A DNA stretch of 64,000 nucleotides from Lentibacillus sp. CBA3610 (GTDB lineage Bacteria; Bacillota; Bacilli; Bacillales; Amphibacillaceae), in NCBI RefSeq assembly GCF_013373365.1, contig NZ_CP035925.1, positions 2,666,001 through 2,730,000 on the forward strand, in the 5' to 3' direction. Both the position numbers and the translations under genes were made by a program. The notes beneath the pieces were generated by a model. That model was not told the DNA's origin. It saw nothing but the letters and a program-made list of their open reading frames with translations, and made no database searches. This document shows, piece after piece, positions 45,719-54,175 of this stretch. Each line of letters starts with the position of its first letter. Position 1 is the stretch's first letter.

Positions 45719-47149
45719 TCATTTCCAGCTTGTTAATCTGTTGTATGCTCTAAATTGTTTTCCATAAATTAAATCCTGCGTCAGCCGGTCTTCTGCTTCC
45801 ACAAAATAGTCACCGAGCCATTTATCTGTTGGTTCATCGAAATCATCATAATTTCCCGGCTTTGGTGTAAATTCACCGAATACCAATTCATTCGCGGATC
45901 TCAGAAAATCAATCCGGATGAACGGTGCCGGTATTTTCCGGCTAATCTCAGCAGCTGAATCGATTTCTGCCTGGGTAACGCCTTTCCCGGCAAATAGGTT
46001 TTCGTCATACTTGCCTGTCCGGACGCGTTCTCCAGTTGGTGTCCACCAGCAATACTTCAGCTCTGGATAGCGGACGATTTCAAGGATAAGCCCGACTTTG
46101 CCGTAAAAACAATAAAATTTGATGTCACTGGCAGGTGTTCGGTCATTTTCCATAATAAGTTCTTCAATCGTCCATTCATCATCCGCGACCCAGCCTGAGT
46201 CAAGATCCTGTTTCATACTTGCCTTCAGGTCATCCCAGTTATCGAGTTTTTTCGACCTTTTCATATCTACTATATCATTAATATCCTGAACAAGATAGAC
46301 GCCGCGTGAGCCCGCGCCGTCAGCGGGTTTAATGACCATTCCGGATTTTTCGGGCAGGTTCGTGCTTGTGTAAGTTGCATCGGATGTCCACGGACGTCGC
46401 AGCCTCAGTTCGTCTGCAAACAGATAAGCTGTCCGTTTATCATCCAATTCCCACTCCGGCAGCGAGCCTGTCAGCTGCAATTGCCGCATGCGACTGTTCA
46501 AACTTGCCCGGAACGAAACGGTCGGCCGCAGTGAGATGCCATTCGTCAAACCGGCTCTTATGATGAATTCAGGGATGTCTTCCATTTTCAAACCGGCCAT
46601 GGCACTCGCATAAACGAGGTTACGGTAGTCCTGCTTTTCGTTCATAAATAAGCGGGCAGCATGACGTAATGTACGGTTGTAGTTGGTATCATGCTGTTTC
46701 TTCTGCTGGACGAGATCTCCCAGATATTCCAGTAACGTTCCATTGTCTTTTGCCTCATTGACAGCTTGTACCATTTTATTGGCATCTGGTTTGCGGCTGT
46801 CCAGTATAAGGCGTTTATTTTCTTCTTTCGCATCATATAAAGCCTGTTCTGTTTCTTTTAGCTTTTCTTCCAGATGCCTAATATATTCGTTTTGCTGTTT
46901 GGTGGAACCGGAAAACATCCCGGTCAGTTTTTCAAATGGTTTGTTGTACTGCCATGTTTTGCTGTTTTCGATATGTTTGAGCTGTTTTTTGTTATCATTG
47001 ATCGCTTTGTCCGTTTGTGCGATTTGCGCTTCTTTTTCCATCAGTTGTTTGATCAATTCCAGTTCCGTCTCTTTTTCGGATGGATAAGCGGTATTCGTTT
47101 TCGGTACGTTATTTAAATGGTTATGATGATTCTTGTCGATGGTAACCAT
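45719..47149 (-). CDS. TupA-like ATP-grasp protein with N-terminal coiled coil
   Basis: A 476-residue protein. Residues 1-120 are charged coiled coil interrupted by NSKTWQYNKPFEKL, a form of the Trp/Arg tail of the neighbouring ATP-grasp proteins, here near the N-terminus. The C-terminal half resembles the TupA-like ATP-grasp family: SGMVIKPADGAGSRGVYLV, EWTIEELIMEN, DIKFYCFYGKVGLILEIVRYP and FIRIDFLRSANELVFGEFTPKPG. TupA of Bacillus halodurans is needed for teichuronopeptide, a wall polymer of glucuronate and glutamate. The homology suggests attachment of an amino acid or polymer to a glycan here. Start uncertain: the AAAAGGGG ribosome binding site lies very close to the ATG at 47149. Confidence 0.75.
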   Translation of the reverse strand: MVTIDKNHHNHLNNVPKTNTAYPSEKETELELIKQLMEKEAQIAQTDKAINDNKKQLKHIENSKTWQYNKPFEKLTGMFSGSTKQQNEYIRHLEEKLKETEQALYDAKEENKRLILDSRKPDANKMVQAVNEAKDNGTLLEYLGDLVQQKKQHDTNYNRTLRHAARLFMNEKQDYRNLVYASAMAGLKMEDIPEFIIRAGLTNGISLRPTVSFRASLNSRMRQLQLTGSLPEWELDDKRTAYLFADELRLRRPWTSDATYTSTNLPEKSGMVIKPADGAGSRGVYLVQDINDIVDMKRSKKLDNWDDLKASMKQDLDSGWVADDEWTIEELIMENDRTPASDIKFYCFYGKVGLILEIVRYPELKYCWWTPTGERVRTGKYDENLFAGKGVTQAEIDSAAEISRKIPAPFIRIDFLRSANELVFGEFTPKPGNYDDFDEPTDKWLGDYFVEAEDRLTQDLIYGKQFRAYNRLTSWK

Positions 47150-47237
47150 CCCCTTTTATCCCTCATGTAACTGGCAGCCTCACTTTAAGCCCGAGAGCTG
47201 AAATATGTGGAGGGCTCAGTGCCTGAAAATGTCCGTT

Positions 47238-49688
47238 TCAATCAGTATGGATAGTGTGCTCGGCTGATTGAAGATACGGGTTCGCATTAACCAGCCAGTT
47301 TGCGAGGAACTCACCGTATGCTGTTTCTTCCTCGGCATCGGGCCAGTTGGCGTTGGCCAAATGAATAAATCGTAATTTGTTCACCTTATCCGTTTCTAAT
47401 ATATCACGGATTTCCTGATTTTTCGGGTACCAATTTCCTTTTTTGCCAAAATAGGCGGTGAGTCTTCTGGAACAGGTACGAATATTATAACCAACCGCTT
47501 GTGATGGTGGCCTTTCGATAACGGTCAGCACAGCCACCGGGTTTATGTCAGGTATATAGTGCTGTTTTTCCTGCAAAATGGACGGATTTTTGATCAGCAG
47601 AATATCGCATGTGATTGATTCACCGTAGACCAGCATCTGTACATTTTTTCCGTCGATTAATTTCCGTACGTCAGCGTTTACGGTTCTTGCGGTGCTGAAA
47701 TTATATTCCGCCATCTGCACCAGCCCAGTCCGCAGCCCTATTTCGTTATGCGCACGTATTCCGCTGATTGTTTCTTGCAGTTGGTCGGTTGGCAAGCGGA
47801 AATCGGCTGCCACGACGATATCAAAATGACGATTGCCGTTATGTTTCGGTTCGCGATTCGTCCACATCGGCTCTGGTACGGGAAAAAGACGATTTGGCTG
47901 ACTTGCCGGGTAATATAATGAATCTGCCTGTTTATGATAGTATTCGAAGCTTTCAACATATTCTTTTCGTACGCCTTTGAAAAAACCGCTGTAACCAAAT
48001 GCTGAACTGCCGGTCAACGATGCCACAGACTGCCTTGGAAGTGATAATGGTCCTGTCTTAAGGTCCACAATCGTTTGTTTGCCGAACACGTTTATCAGTC
48101 TGCGTTTGAATTCGCCATCAGCCGCAAATCGCACACTGTCCCAGTAACCAAGTTTTTTCAGCACCGGCTTTCGTCTGAACATTAACGAGGACATATTGGA
48201 AAAAATATAATGTCCCGGTGTCCCGCGGCGGTAAAATGTGAGATCCTCAGTCAGCCGGGCATGTTCGGATGTATTGGCTATAATTTTTTTATTGTTCTGC
48301 AGATGCTTGGCCTGTATTTCGATTTTTTCCGCATGCGACCAATCATCGGAATCGTTGATGGTTACATAGTCACCGGTTGCTGCTTTTAGTGCAATATTCC
48401 GGGCAACGTATGGCCCGCTGTTTTCCGGTGTGGACATCAGCGTTATGCGCGAGTCACGTTTCATATGAGCACGTACAACATCTTTGGTCTGATCGCTGCT
48501 GCAGTCATCAACCACCAGCAGTTCAATGTTCTGCCACGTCTGTGAAAGAATCGAGTTGATGGCTGTTGAAATGCCATCTTCCGCATTATAAGCCGGCAAT
48601 ATGACCGATACTTTTGGGCCGGATTCGATTTTTTTATTTAGCGGTTTGGTCGTTAGGTCATCGTATGTGATGGATTCGTTCGAGTTCGGGATGCGCTCGC
48701 TCAAGTTTGGGTTGTTCCCGCTTTTGTTCGGGCTGTTCTCGCTCACGTTTACGTTGCTCCCGCTCATGTTCGTCTTGCTCTCGCTCGAGTTTGTGATGTT
48801 CTCGCACGAATTGGGCTCGCTCTCGCACGATTCGGGACCACTCTCGCTCGTTTTGGCGTCGCTCTCGCACGATTCAGCATCGCTCTCGCACGTTTCGCCG
48901 TTGCTCCCGTACATTTCAACACCGCTCGTGCCCGGTTCACCACCGCTTTCACAAGCAGAGGCGAAATAAACAAGCTGTAAGTTGTAAGCTTTCATCGCTT
49001 TATTGATCCATTCCGTGCGTGCCTCGACCGTTTTTTCCAAATTGGCGTATCCTAAATATAAATCCGGATGCTTCTGCTTACGAAGCGCTTGGTCCAGCAC
49101 TTTTTTGCCTTCATCCGGTTCATCCAGCATGTCATAACACTCTGCCTGGATAATCGCCGCTCTTCGCAACCGTTCGCTATCTTTTTCGCCATCGATTACA
49201 ACAGGCAAGTACGTGAGCGCCTGCAATGCACCTTCCTCCGTATATTTACCGGCATGCCATAAGGCCAGCTCCCATGCGACGGCGCGTTTTTGATAACGAC
49301 TTTCAGGATGGTCATACATACTTTCCAGATCGGCTAATGCTTTTTCTGTCAATCCTAATTCATATAAATAATAGCGGTATGGTTTTAATTGATTGTCAGC
49401 TTTCTTTTGTTTGTATGCCTTGCTGTAAAGTTGTTTGATATTGCGTCTGCCAAGCATGTAAGCAGCCGTCGATCGCACAAAACGGATAACCTTCTGTTTG
49501 ATGCGGCTTACTGCTTGTATCTTGCGCTGGATGGCATTGAATTGCACTTGCCGCCGGATTAATTGCTGTTTCACGGCTGCTTCCTGTTCCTGTTTCTCGG
49601 CAAGCTCCTTATCCAGCCGGGCTAATTGATCACGAAGCCCCGTGTTGCGCTTTTGCAGTTCATCGCGTTTTTCGTTATGAGCGGGCAT
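47238..49688 (-). CDS. GT2 glycosyltransferase with helical N-terminus and an in-frame 21-bp repeat insert
   Basis: An 816-residue protein. Coiled coil at about 1-75, a TPR-like helical region at about 85-240, a Ser/Glu/Asn heptad region at 247-338 and a GT-A fold family 2 domain from about 350. The GT motifs are SVILPAYNAEDGISTAI, LLVVDDCSSDQTKDV and the DxD-like INDSDDWSHAEK. The C-terminal region of about 200 residues is shared with the next gene. The heptads (CESDAES, CESDAKT, SESGPES, CESEPNS and so on) are the translation of a 13-unit 21-bp array. The paralogue at 49675 lacks them entirely at the same point. Probably a cytoplasmic glycan-chain transferase; its start overlaps the end of that paralogue's gene by 14 bases. 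Confidence 0.82.
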   Translation of the reverse strand: MPAHNEKRDELQKRNTGLRDQLARLDKELAEKQEQEAAVKQQLIRRQVQFNAIQRKIQAVSRIKQKVIRFVRSTAAYMLGRRNIKQLYSKAYKQKKADNQLKPYRYYLYELGLTEKALADLESMYDHPESRYQKRAVAWELALWHAGKYTEEGALQALTYLPVVIDGEKDSERLRRAAIIQAECYDMLDEPDEGKKVLDQALRKQKHPDLYLGYANLEKTVEARTEWINKAMKAYNLQLVYFASACESGGEPGTSGVEMYGSNGETCESDAESCESDAKTSESGPESCESEPNSCENITNSSESKTNMSGSNVNVSENSPNKSGNNPNLSERIPNSNESITYDDLTTKPLNKKIESGPKVSVILPAYNAEDGISTAINSILSQTWQNIELLVVDDCSSDQTKDVVRAHMKRDSRITLMSTPENSGPYVARNIALKAATGDYVTINDSDDWSHAEKIEIQAKHLQNNKKIIANTSEHARLTEDLTFYRRGTPGHYIFSNMSSLMFRRKPVLKKLGYWDSVRFAADGEFKRRLINVFGKQTIVDLKTGPLSLPRQSVASLTGSSAFGYSGFFKGVRKEYVESFEYYHKQADSLYYPASQPNRLFPVPEPMWTNREPKHNGNRHFDIVVAADFRLPTDQLQETISGIRAHNEIGLRTGLVQMAEYNFSTARTVNADVRKLIDGKNVQMLVYGESITCDILLIKNPSILQEKQHYIPDINPVAVLTVIERPPSQAVGYNIRTCSRRLTAYFGKKGNWYPKNQEIRDILETDKVNKLRFIHLANANWPDAEEETAYGEFLANWLVNANPYLQSAEHTIHTD
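48675..48947. repeat. 21-bp tandem repeat array inside a coding sequence, 13 units
   Basis: Units begin at 48675 and recur every 21 bases (for example CTCGCACGATTCGGGACCA... at 48822). The core CTCGCACG or CTCGCTCG plus a T-rich follow-up is the same family as at 759-1031. Read on the minus strand, each unit is a seven-residue repeat; both the frame and the rest of the protein are preserved. Confidence 0.9.
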
Positions 49689-51606
49689 CGTCTGTTACCT
49701 TCTTCCCGTCCTTCATCATGGCACTGAATTCTGATGCATTCATGTGCCATGTTCCGGTTTGGCCAAAATAAGATTGCAGATGGTTGCGGCAACGGTCGAT
49801 GTCGAGGTCACCCGGAATTCGATCAGCCATCACATGCATGTCTTCCGCCGCTATATTCGGAACATATTGCTGCCAGTCCTCCAGCACGGTCGGATCCATA
49901 ATAATCAACTTATTCGTACTGATTTTCTCGCCGTAAACGACCATTTGCAGCTGGTCCCCATCGATCAAATCACGTATGAGCGGACTCACGTCACGATTAT
50001 CGGTTAAATCATAATGATACATTTGAATTAATCCAATGCGCTTATTTTGAGCAATCACGTCTCGAATCGCCTGACGTGTTCGCTCATCTTCATCGCCCAG
50101 TCGAAAATCAGCCGCTGCGACCACATCAAAATGGCGTCTGCCGTCTGATGATTTTTCCTCCCGATTTGGCCACATGGGTTCAGGAACCGGAAATGGGCGC
50201 TTGCTTTGCGGGTATGGATAATATAAAGAATCCGCTCGGCGGTGATGGTGTTCCAGGCTTTCAACATACTCAAGGCGCACTCCTTTGAAAAAACCGTTAT
50301 AGCCAAATGCCGAACTGCCTGTCAGGGATGCAGCCGATTGTCTCGGAAGCGATAATGGTCCCGATTTCAAATCCACATAACGTGTTTGTCCGAATGCTTT
50401 TATGAGCCGGCGCTTGAATTCCCCATCTGCAGCAAAACGTACACTGTCCCAATAGCCGATTTTTTTCAGTACTGGCTTGCGTCTGAACATGATCGAGGAC
50501 ATATTTGCGAAAATATACCTGCCGGGTGTTCCGCGGCGATATAATTTCAACTCGTCTGTCAGCCGGGCATGTTCCGACGTATTGGCAATGACTTTTCTAT
50601 TGTTTTTCAGATGTGTTGCCTGGATTTCAATTTTTTCTGCATGTGACCAGTCATCCGAATCATTGATGGTAACGTAATCACCGGACGCCGCTTTTAGTGC
50701 TATATTCCTGGCGATGTATGGTCCGCTGTTTTCCGGTGTCGACAATAACGTTATCCGTGCATCCTGCTTCATGTATTCACGGACGACATCTTTCGTATTA
50801 TCGGGGCTGCAATCGTCAACGACCAGCAGCTCGATGTTTTGCCAGGTCTGATTCAGAATCGACTCAATTGCTGTTGAGATGCCATCTTCTGCATTAAAGG
50901 CCGGCAATATGACCGAAACTTTCGGGCCGTTTTCGATAACTTTATCGACCGGTTTAGTTTGCAGATCATCATATGAAACCGGACTATCATCCGTTTGAAA
51001 GAAAACAGGCTGCAGATGATAGGCTCCCATGGCTTGATTGATCCAGTTGGTCCGTTCCGCAATCGATTCCTCAAGGTTGGCATAGGCCAAATATAAATCA
51101 GGGTGCGCCTCTCTCGTGAGGGCTTTTTCAATGACTCGTTTCCCTTCATCCGTTTGATCAAGGATATCGTGGCATTCTGCTTTGATAATCGCTGCACGCC
51201 GCAATTGAACCGGATCTGATTCACCATCTATGACCCCCGGTAAGTATTCGAGTGCCTGACGTGCTCCGTCTTTTGTATATTTATTGGCATGCCACTGCAC
51301 GAGTTCCCAGGCAGCCATGCGTTTCAAATAAGCGTCGTTCGACGTCAAATGGAGTTCTTCCAGTTCCGCCAATGTTTTGTCCGTGAACCCCAAAGTGTAA
51401 AGGTGGTGTCTCAATTGCTTCAATAAATGCTTTTGTTCATGCATTTTTCCGTGACGCGTCAACTTGCGCAGCATATTTTTCTGACTGTCCGTCAGCAAAT
51501 TGGAAATGGCTTTCTTCTGTTTTTCATTTAATACCGTATATAACGCCCAATCCATTAGTTTGCTGACTGCTTTTTTAATGAATTTGATCAAATCATTCAC
51601 CACCAT
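49675..51606 (-). CDS. GT2 glycosyltransferase with helical N-terminus
   Basis: A 643-residue paralogue of the preceding protein. The N-terminal helices include KFIKKAVSKLMDWALYTVL, then TPR-like helices (about 60-205), a short linker SPVSYDDLQTKPVDKVIENG and a GT-A family 2 domain (SVILPAFNAEDGISTAI, LLVVDDCSPDNTKDV, INDSDDWSHAEK). The C-terminal domain has FRRKPVLKKIGYWDSVRFAADGEFKRRL split across it. It should transfer sugars for the surface polymer in the cytoplasm. The ATG at 51606 lies seven bases past the ABC gene stop, so translational coupling is likely; no strong ribosome binding site is seen. Confidence 0.82.
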   Translation of the reverse strand: MVVNDLIKFIKKAVSKLMDWALYTVLNEKQKKAISNLLTDSQKNMLRKLTRHGKMHEQKHLLKQLRHHLYTLGFTDKTLAELEELHLTSNDAYLKRMAAWELVQWHANKYTKDGARQALEYLPGVIDGESDPVQLRRAAIIKAECHDILDQTDEGKRVIEKALTREAHPDLYLAYANLEESIAERTNWINQAMGAYHLQPVFFQTDDSPVSYDDLQTKPVDKVIENGPKVSVILPAFNAEDGISTAIESILNQTWQNIELLVVDDCSPDNTKDVVREYMKQDARITLLSTPENSGPYIARNIALKAASGDYVTINDSDDWSHAEKIEIQATHLKNNRKVIANTSEHARLTDELKLYRRGTPGRYIFANMSSIMFRRKPVLKKIGYWDSVRFAADGEFKRRLIKAFGQTRYVDLKSGPLSLPRQSAASLTGSSAFGYNGFFKGVRLEYVESLEHHHRRADSLYYPYPQSKRPFPVPEPMWPNREEKSSDGRRHFDVVAAADFRLGDEDERTRQAIRDVIAQNKRIGLIQMYHYDLTDNRDVSPLIRDLIDGDQLQMVVYGEKISTNKLIIMDPTVLEDWQQYVPNIAAEDMHVMADRIPGDLDIDRCRNHLQSYFGQTGTWHMNASEFSAMMKDGKKVTDDARS

Positions 51607-51613
51607 TCATGCA

Positions 51614-53170
51614 CTATCTGTTCACTTTTTGCCGGTTTGCCTTTTTGCCGGCTTTATTTTGGCTGCTTAATCCCAATGACTCACGATACTTGGTGACAGC
51701 TTCTTCTGCAGTCCCATCAAAGCGGACCTGGCCTTGCTCCATCCAAAGCGCACGTGTGCATACTTTTTCAACAAAATTCATATTGTGTGACACGATAATC
51801 ACTGCTTTGGCACCTTCAATCATATCCTGAATCCGTTCGCTTGCCTTTTCCTGAAATTCCAAATCACCGGTTGAGAGGGCTTCATCAATGATAAAGATAT
51901 CCGGCTTGAGTGTTGCCGCGATGCTGAAGCCCAGGCGCGATTTCATACCGCTTGAATATTCTTTTACCGGCTTATCAATGGCCCCTTTTATTCCGGAAAA
52001 TTCAACAATCTCATCATATTTTTCATCAACACGTTTTTTCGGGATGCCAAGCAGCATCGCATTCAAATAAACATTGTCGCTGCCGGTAAGCTGCGGATTA
52101 AAGCCGGTACCATAACCTAAGAGAGCCGATGTTTCGCCATTCAGTTCGATCTGGCCCTCATCAGGCTGGTAAATTTTCGTCAGCACTTTACATAGCGTAC
52201 TTTTGCCGGCGCCGTTATGGCCGATAATCCCGACAACTTCCCCAGCCTTGATTTCAAAATCCATATTGCGGAGTGCCCAGAATTCCCCTTTGTTTTTCAG
52301 CTGGAAGGAAACACCGACATTCTCCGCTTTCACCACGGTGCTGTCTTGTACGTTTGTTTCCGTTTTATCAAGCTGCAGCAGACGTTTTTTTCGTGGCGGG
52401 CGTGGTGGCATTGTCGCTTTATAGTTGGCAACGACTTCTTTCGGATCACCATCTTCACGGATGACACCGCCATCCACCCAGATCAGCCGGTCACAATTCC
52501 GCTGGGCATAGGGAAGACTGTGTGTAACAATGATCACCATTTTGGCACGTTTGACAAGCTCTTTCATTTTCAGAGCTGCCTTTTGACTAAACTGGGCATC
52601 ACCGGTATTCAGCGCTTCATCAAGGATTAAAATTTCCGGTTCAAGGTGTGCCGCCACACTGAAGCCAAGTCGTGCTTTCATCCCGCTCGAGTAATACTTC
52701 ATCGGCTGATCCATGAACTCACCAAGATCGGAAAATGCGTGTATCTCGTCAATGTATTGATTGATTAATGCCTTATCGATCCCGAGCATCATGCCGTTCA
52801 GATAAACGTTCTCCCGGCCGGTCAGCTCTTTATTGAAACCCATACCGAATGAGAACAGGGCGGTCACTTTGCCGTCGACCTTCATGTCCCCCTGGTCGTG
52901 ACGCAGGATACCGGTAATGATTTTACTGAGCGTTGTCTTCCCTGCCCCATTGGAACCGATAATCCCGAGAATTTCACCTTGCAAGCCTTCGAAGTTTATA
53001 TCCTTTAATGGCCATACTTCTTTTGGCCTTTCCACTCGGCCGCGGTTTTTGAAAAAGCGGAATACCTTTGATTTGTAGTCATCCTGCTGTTTCCCGGATT
53101 GAAAATACACACCGATATTCTTCGCTTTGATTACTTTTTCTTCAGTTGTCGAATTATTTTGGTCTGCCAT
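51614..53170 (-). CDS. Polysaccharide/teichoic acid export ATPase with two fused nucleotide-binding domains
   Basis: A 518-residue Wzt/TagH-type ABC ATPase that contains two complete ATPase domains. Domain 1 (about 1-265): GIIGSNGAGKTTLSKI, YYSSGMKARLGFS, ILILDEALNTGD. Domain 2 (about 285-500): GIIGHNGAGKSTLCKV, EYSSGMKSRLGFS, IFIIDEALSTGD. Both look catalytically competent. TagH of B. subtilis has one ATPase domain plus a C-terminal extension, so a tandem fusion is unusual. It should power flipping of a lipid-linked glycan through the permease encoded 33 bases downstream of its start. GAAGGTTTTAATT precedes the ATG. The last 15 residues are basic. Confidence 0.9.
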   Translation of the reverse strand: MADQNNSTTEEKVIKAKNIGVYFQSGKQQDDYKSKVFRFFKNRGRVERPKEVWPLKDINFEGLQGEILGIIGSNGAGKTTLSKIITGILRHDQGDMKVDGKVTALFSFGMGFNKELTGRENVYLNGMMLGIDKALINQYIDEIHAFSDLGEFMDQPMKYYSSGMKARLGFSVAAHLEPEILILDEALNTGDAQFSQKAALKMKELVKRAKMVIIVTHSLPYAQRNCDRLIWVDGGVIREDGDPKEVVANYKATMPPRPPRKKRLLQLDKTETNVQDSTVVKAENVGVSFQLKNKGEFWALRNMDFEIKAGEVVGIIGHNGAGKSTLCKVLTKIYQPDEGQIELNGETSALLGYGTGFNPQLTGSDNVYLNAMLLGIPKKRVDEKYDEIVEFSGIKGAIDKPVKEYSSGMKSRLGFSIAATLKPDIFIIDEALSTGDLEFQEKASERIQDMIEGAKAVIIVSHNMNFVEKVCTRALWMEQGQVRFDGTAEEAVTKYRESLGLSSQNKAGKKANRQKVNR

Positions 53171-53203
53171 AATTAAAACCTTCTTTGTCGTGTAACATGA
53201 ATT

Positions 53204-53986
53204 CTACAAAGCTTTAATGATTTTGTGCTCGTTCTTGCTGTAGTGATACAGGGTGATGGCACCTACGACAATCGAAATCACCGTTATGATCCCCAAACTG
53301 ATAAAGTCAGGCGTCTGGTGATTCATCAGAATGTCCCGATATGCCGTTACGATAATCGCAATCGGGTTAATATCCACAAAAAAGCTATATTCAGGCGGCA
53401 GCCGTCCACCCACCCAGATGATCGGGGACGCATAGAAAAATATCCGCGTCACATACGTCAGGATATTGTCAATATCCCGGACGAATACGGTGACATAGGC
53501 CAGCACAAAGCCGACTGCCATAAGAAAGAGCATCGTAATCAATATAAGCAGCGGAAGATAAACAATATGCCACTCCGGCATGACACCGAAGATTGCCAAA
53601 AATATAGCGATAACGATCAACCCGAATAAAAAATTAAACATCTGTGAAATCGTAAATGATAATGGGAAGATTGATTTCGGTAAATAGACCTGATTGATAA
53701 TCGAACTGTAGCGCAAAATGGATTTCGCTGATGAATTAACAGCTGAACTGATCCAGCGCCAGACAACAAGACCGATGACAAGGAAAAGTGGATAATTCGG
53801 GACATCGTCGCCTCTTCCCAATATAATCACCACTAAAAAGTAATACACGAGAACGTTCAATAACGGGTCAAGCAGCCACCAGAAATAGCCCAGATAGCTA
53901 TTGCGGTGCTCTGCTTTCAGCCCGGACTTCACTAAATAAAATAATAAATCTTTTCGTCTTAGTATTTCCTGCAAATATGTTTTCAT
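53204..53986 (-). CDS. Polysaccharide/teichoic acid ABC export permease (Wzm/TagG-like)
   Basis: A 260-residue membrane protein with six hydrophobic segments, the ABC-2 exporter type. Diagnostic start DLLFYLVKSGLKAEHRNSYLGYFWWLLDPLLN and the internal FPLSFTISQMFNF, FFYASPIIW and FVDINPIAIIVTAYRDI segments match TagG/Wzm. The open frame extends to 54103, but its extra residues come from a repeated element, so the ATG at 53986 is taken; its ribosome binding site is weak. It works with the double ATPase downstream to export the glycan made by this operon. Confidence 0.88.
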   Translation of the reverse strand: MKTYLQEILRRKDLLFYLVKSGLKAEHRNSYLGYFWWLLDPLLNVLVYYFLVVIILGRGDDVPNYPLFLVIGLVVWRWISSAVNSSAKSILRYSSIINQVYLPKSIFPLSFTISQMFNFLFGLIVIAIFLAIFGVMPEWHIVYLPLLILITMLFLMAVGFVLAYVTVFVRDIDNILTYVTRIFFYASPIIWVGGRLPPEYSFFVDINPIAIIVTAYRDILMNHQTPDFISLGIITVISIVVGAITLYHYSKNEHKIIKAL

Positions 53987-54024
53987 AATTATTAATGACA
54001 CCGCCTGATTCTTACAATTAAGAG

Positions 54025-54173
54025 GTTGTTCAAAAAGTCCGGTAAATGACACTTCAATTTCTTCGTTGGCTTGCTTTTCCGCTGCTCGTGTATCTAAATG
54101 CATACACTCCGCTGCTCAAAGCTTCGCCGCCTCGAACTTTTCGGTCCTTTTTATCCTCCTTTTTGAACACGCA
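54025..54173. repeat. MITE-like element with inverted ends
   Basis: About 150 bp bounded by GTTGTTCAAAAAG on the left and CTTTTTGAACAC on the right, inverted to each other. No coding sequence of its own. It fills the 189-base gap between the permease and GT2 genes, and its right end abuts the GT2 stop. Intergenic sequences starting GGTTGTTCAAAAAGTCC are, to my recollection, common in Bacillaceae; this is not checked. Confidence 0.5.
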
Positions 54174-54175
54174 CT

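Noticed and set aside
53987-54103. Longer N-terminus for the ABC permease
   Set aside because: The extra 39 residues are translated from the MITE-like element; the family start aligns with the ATG at 53986.
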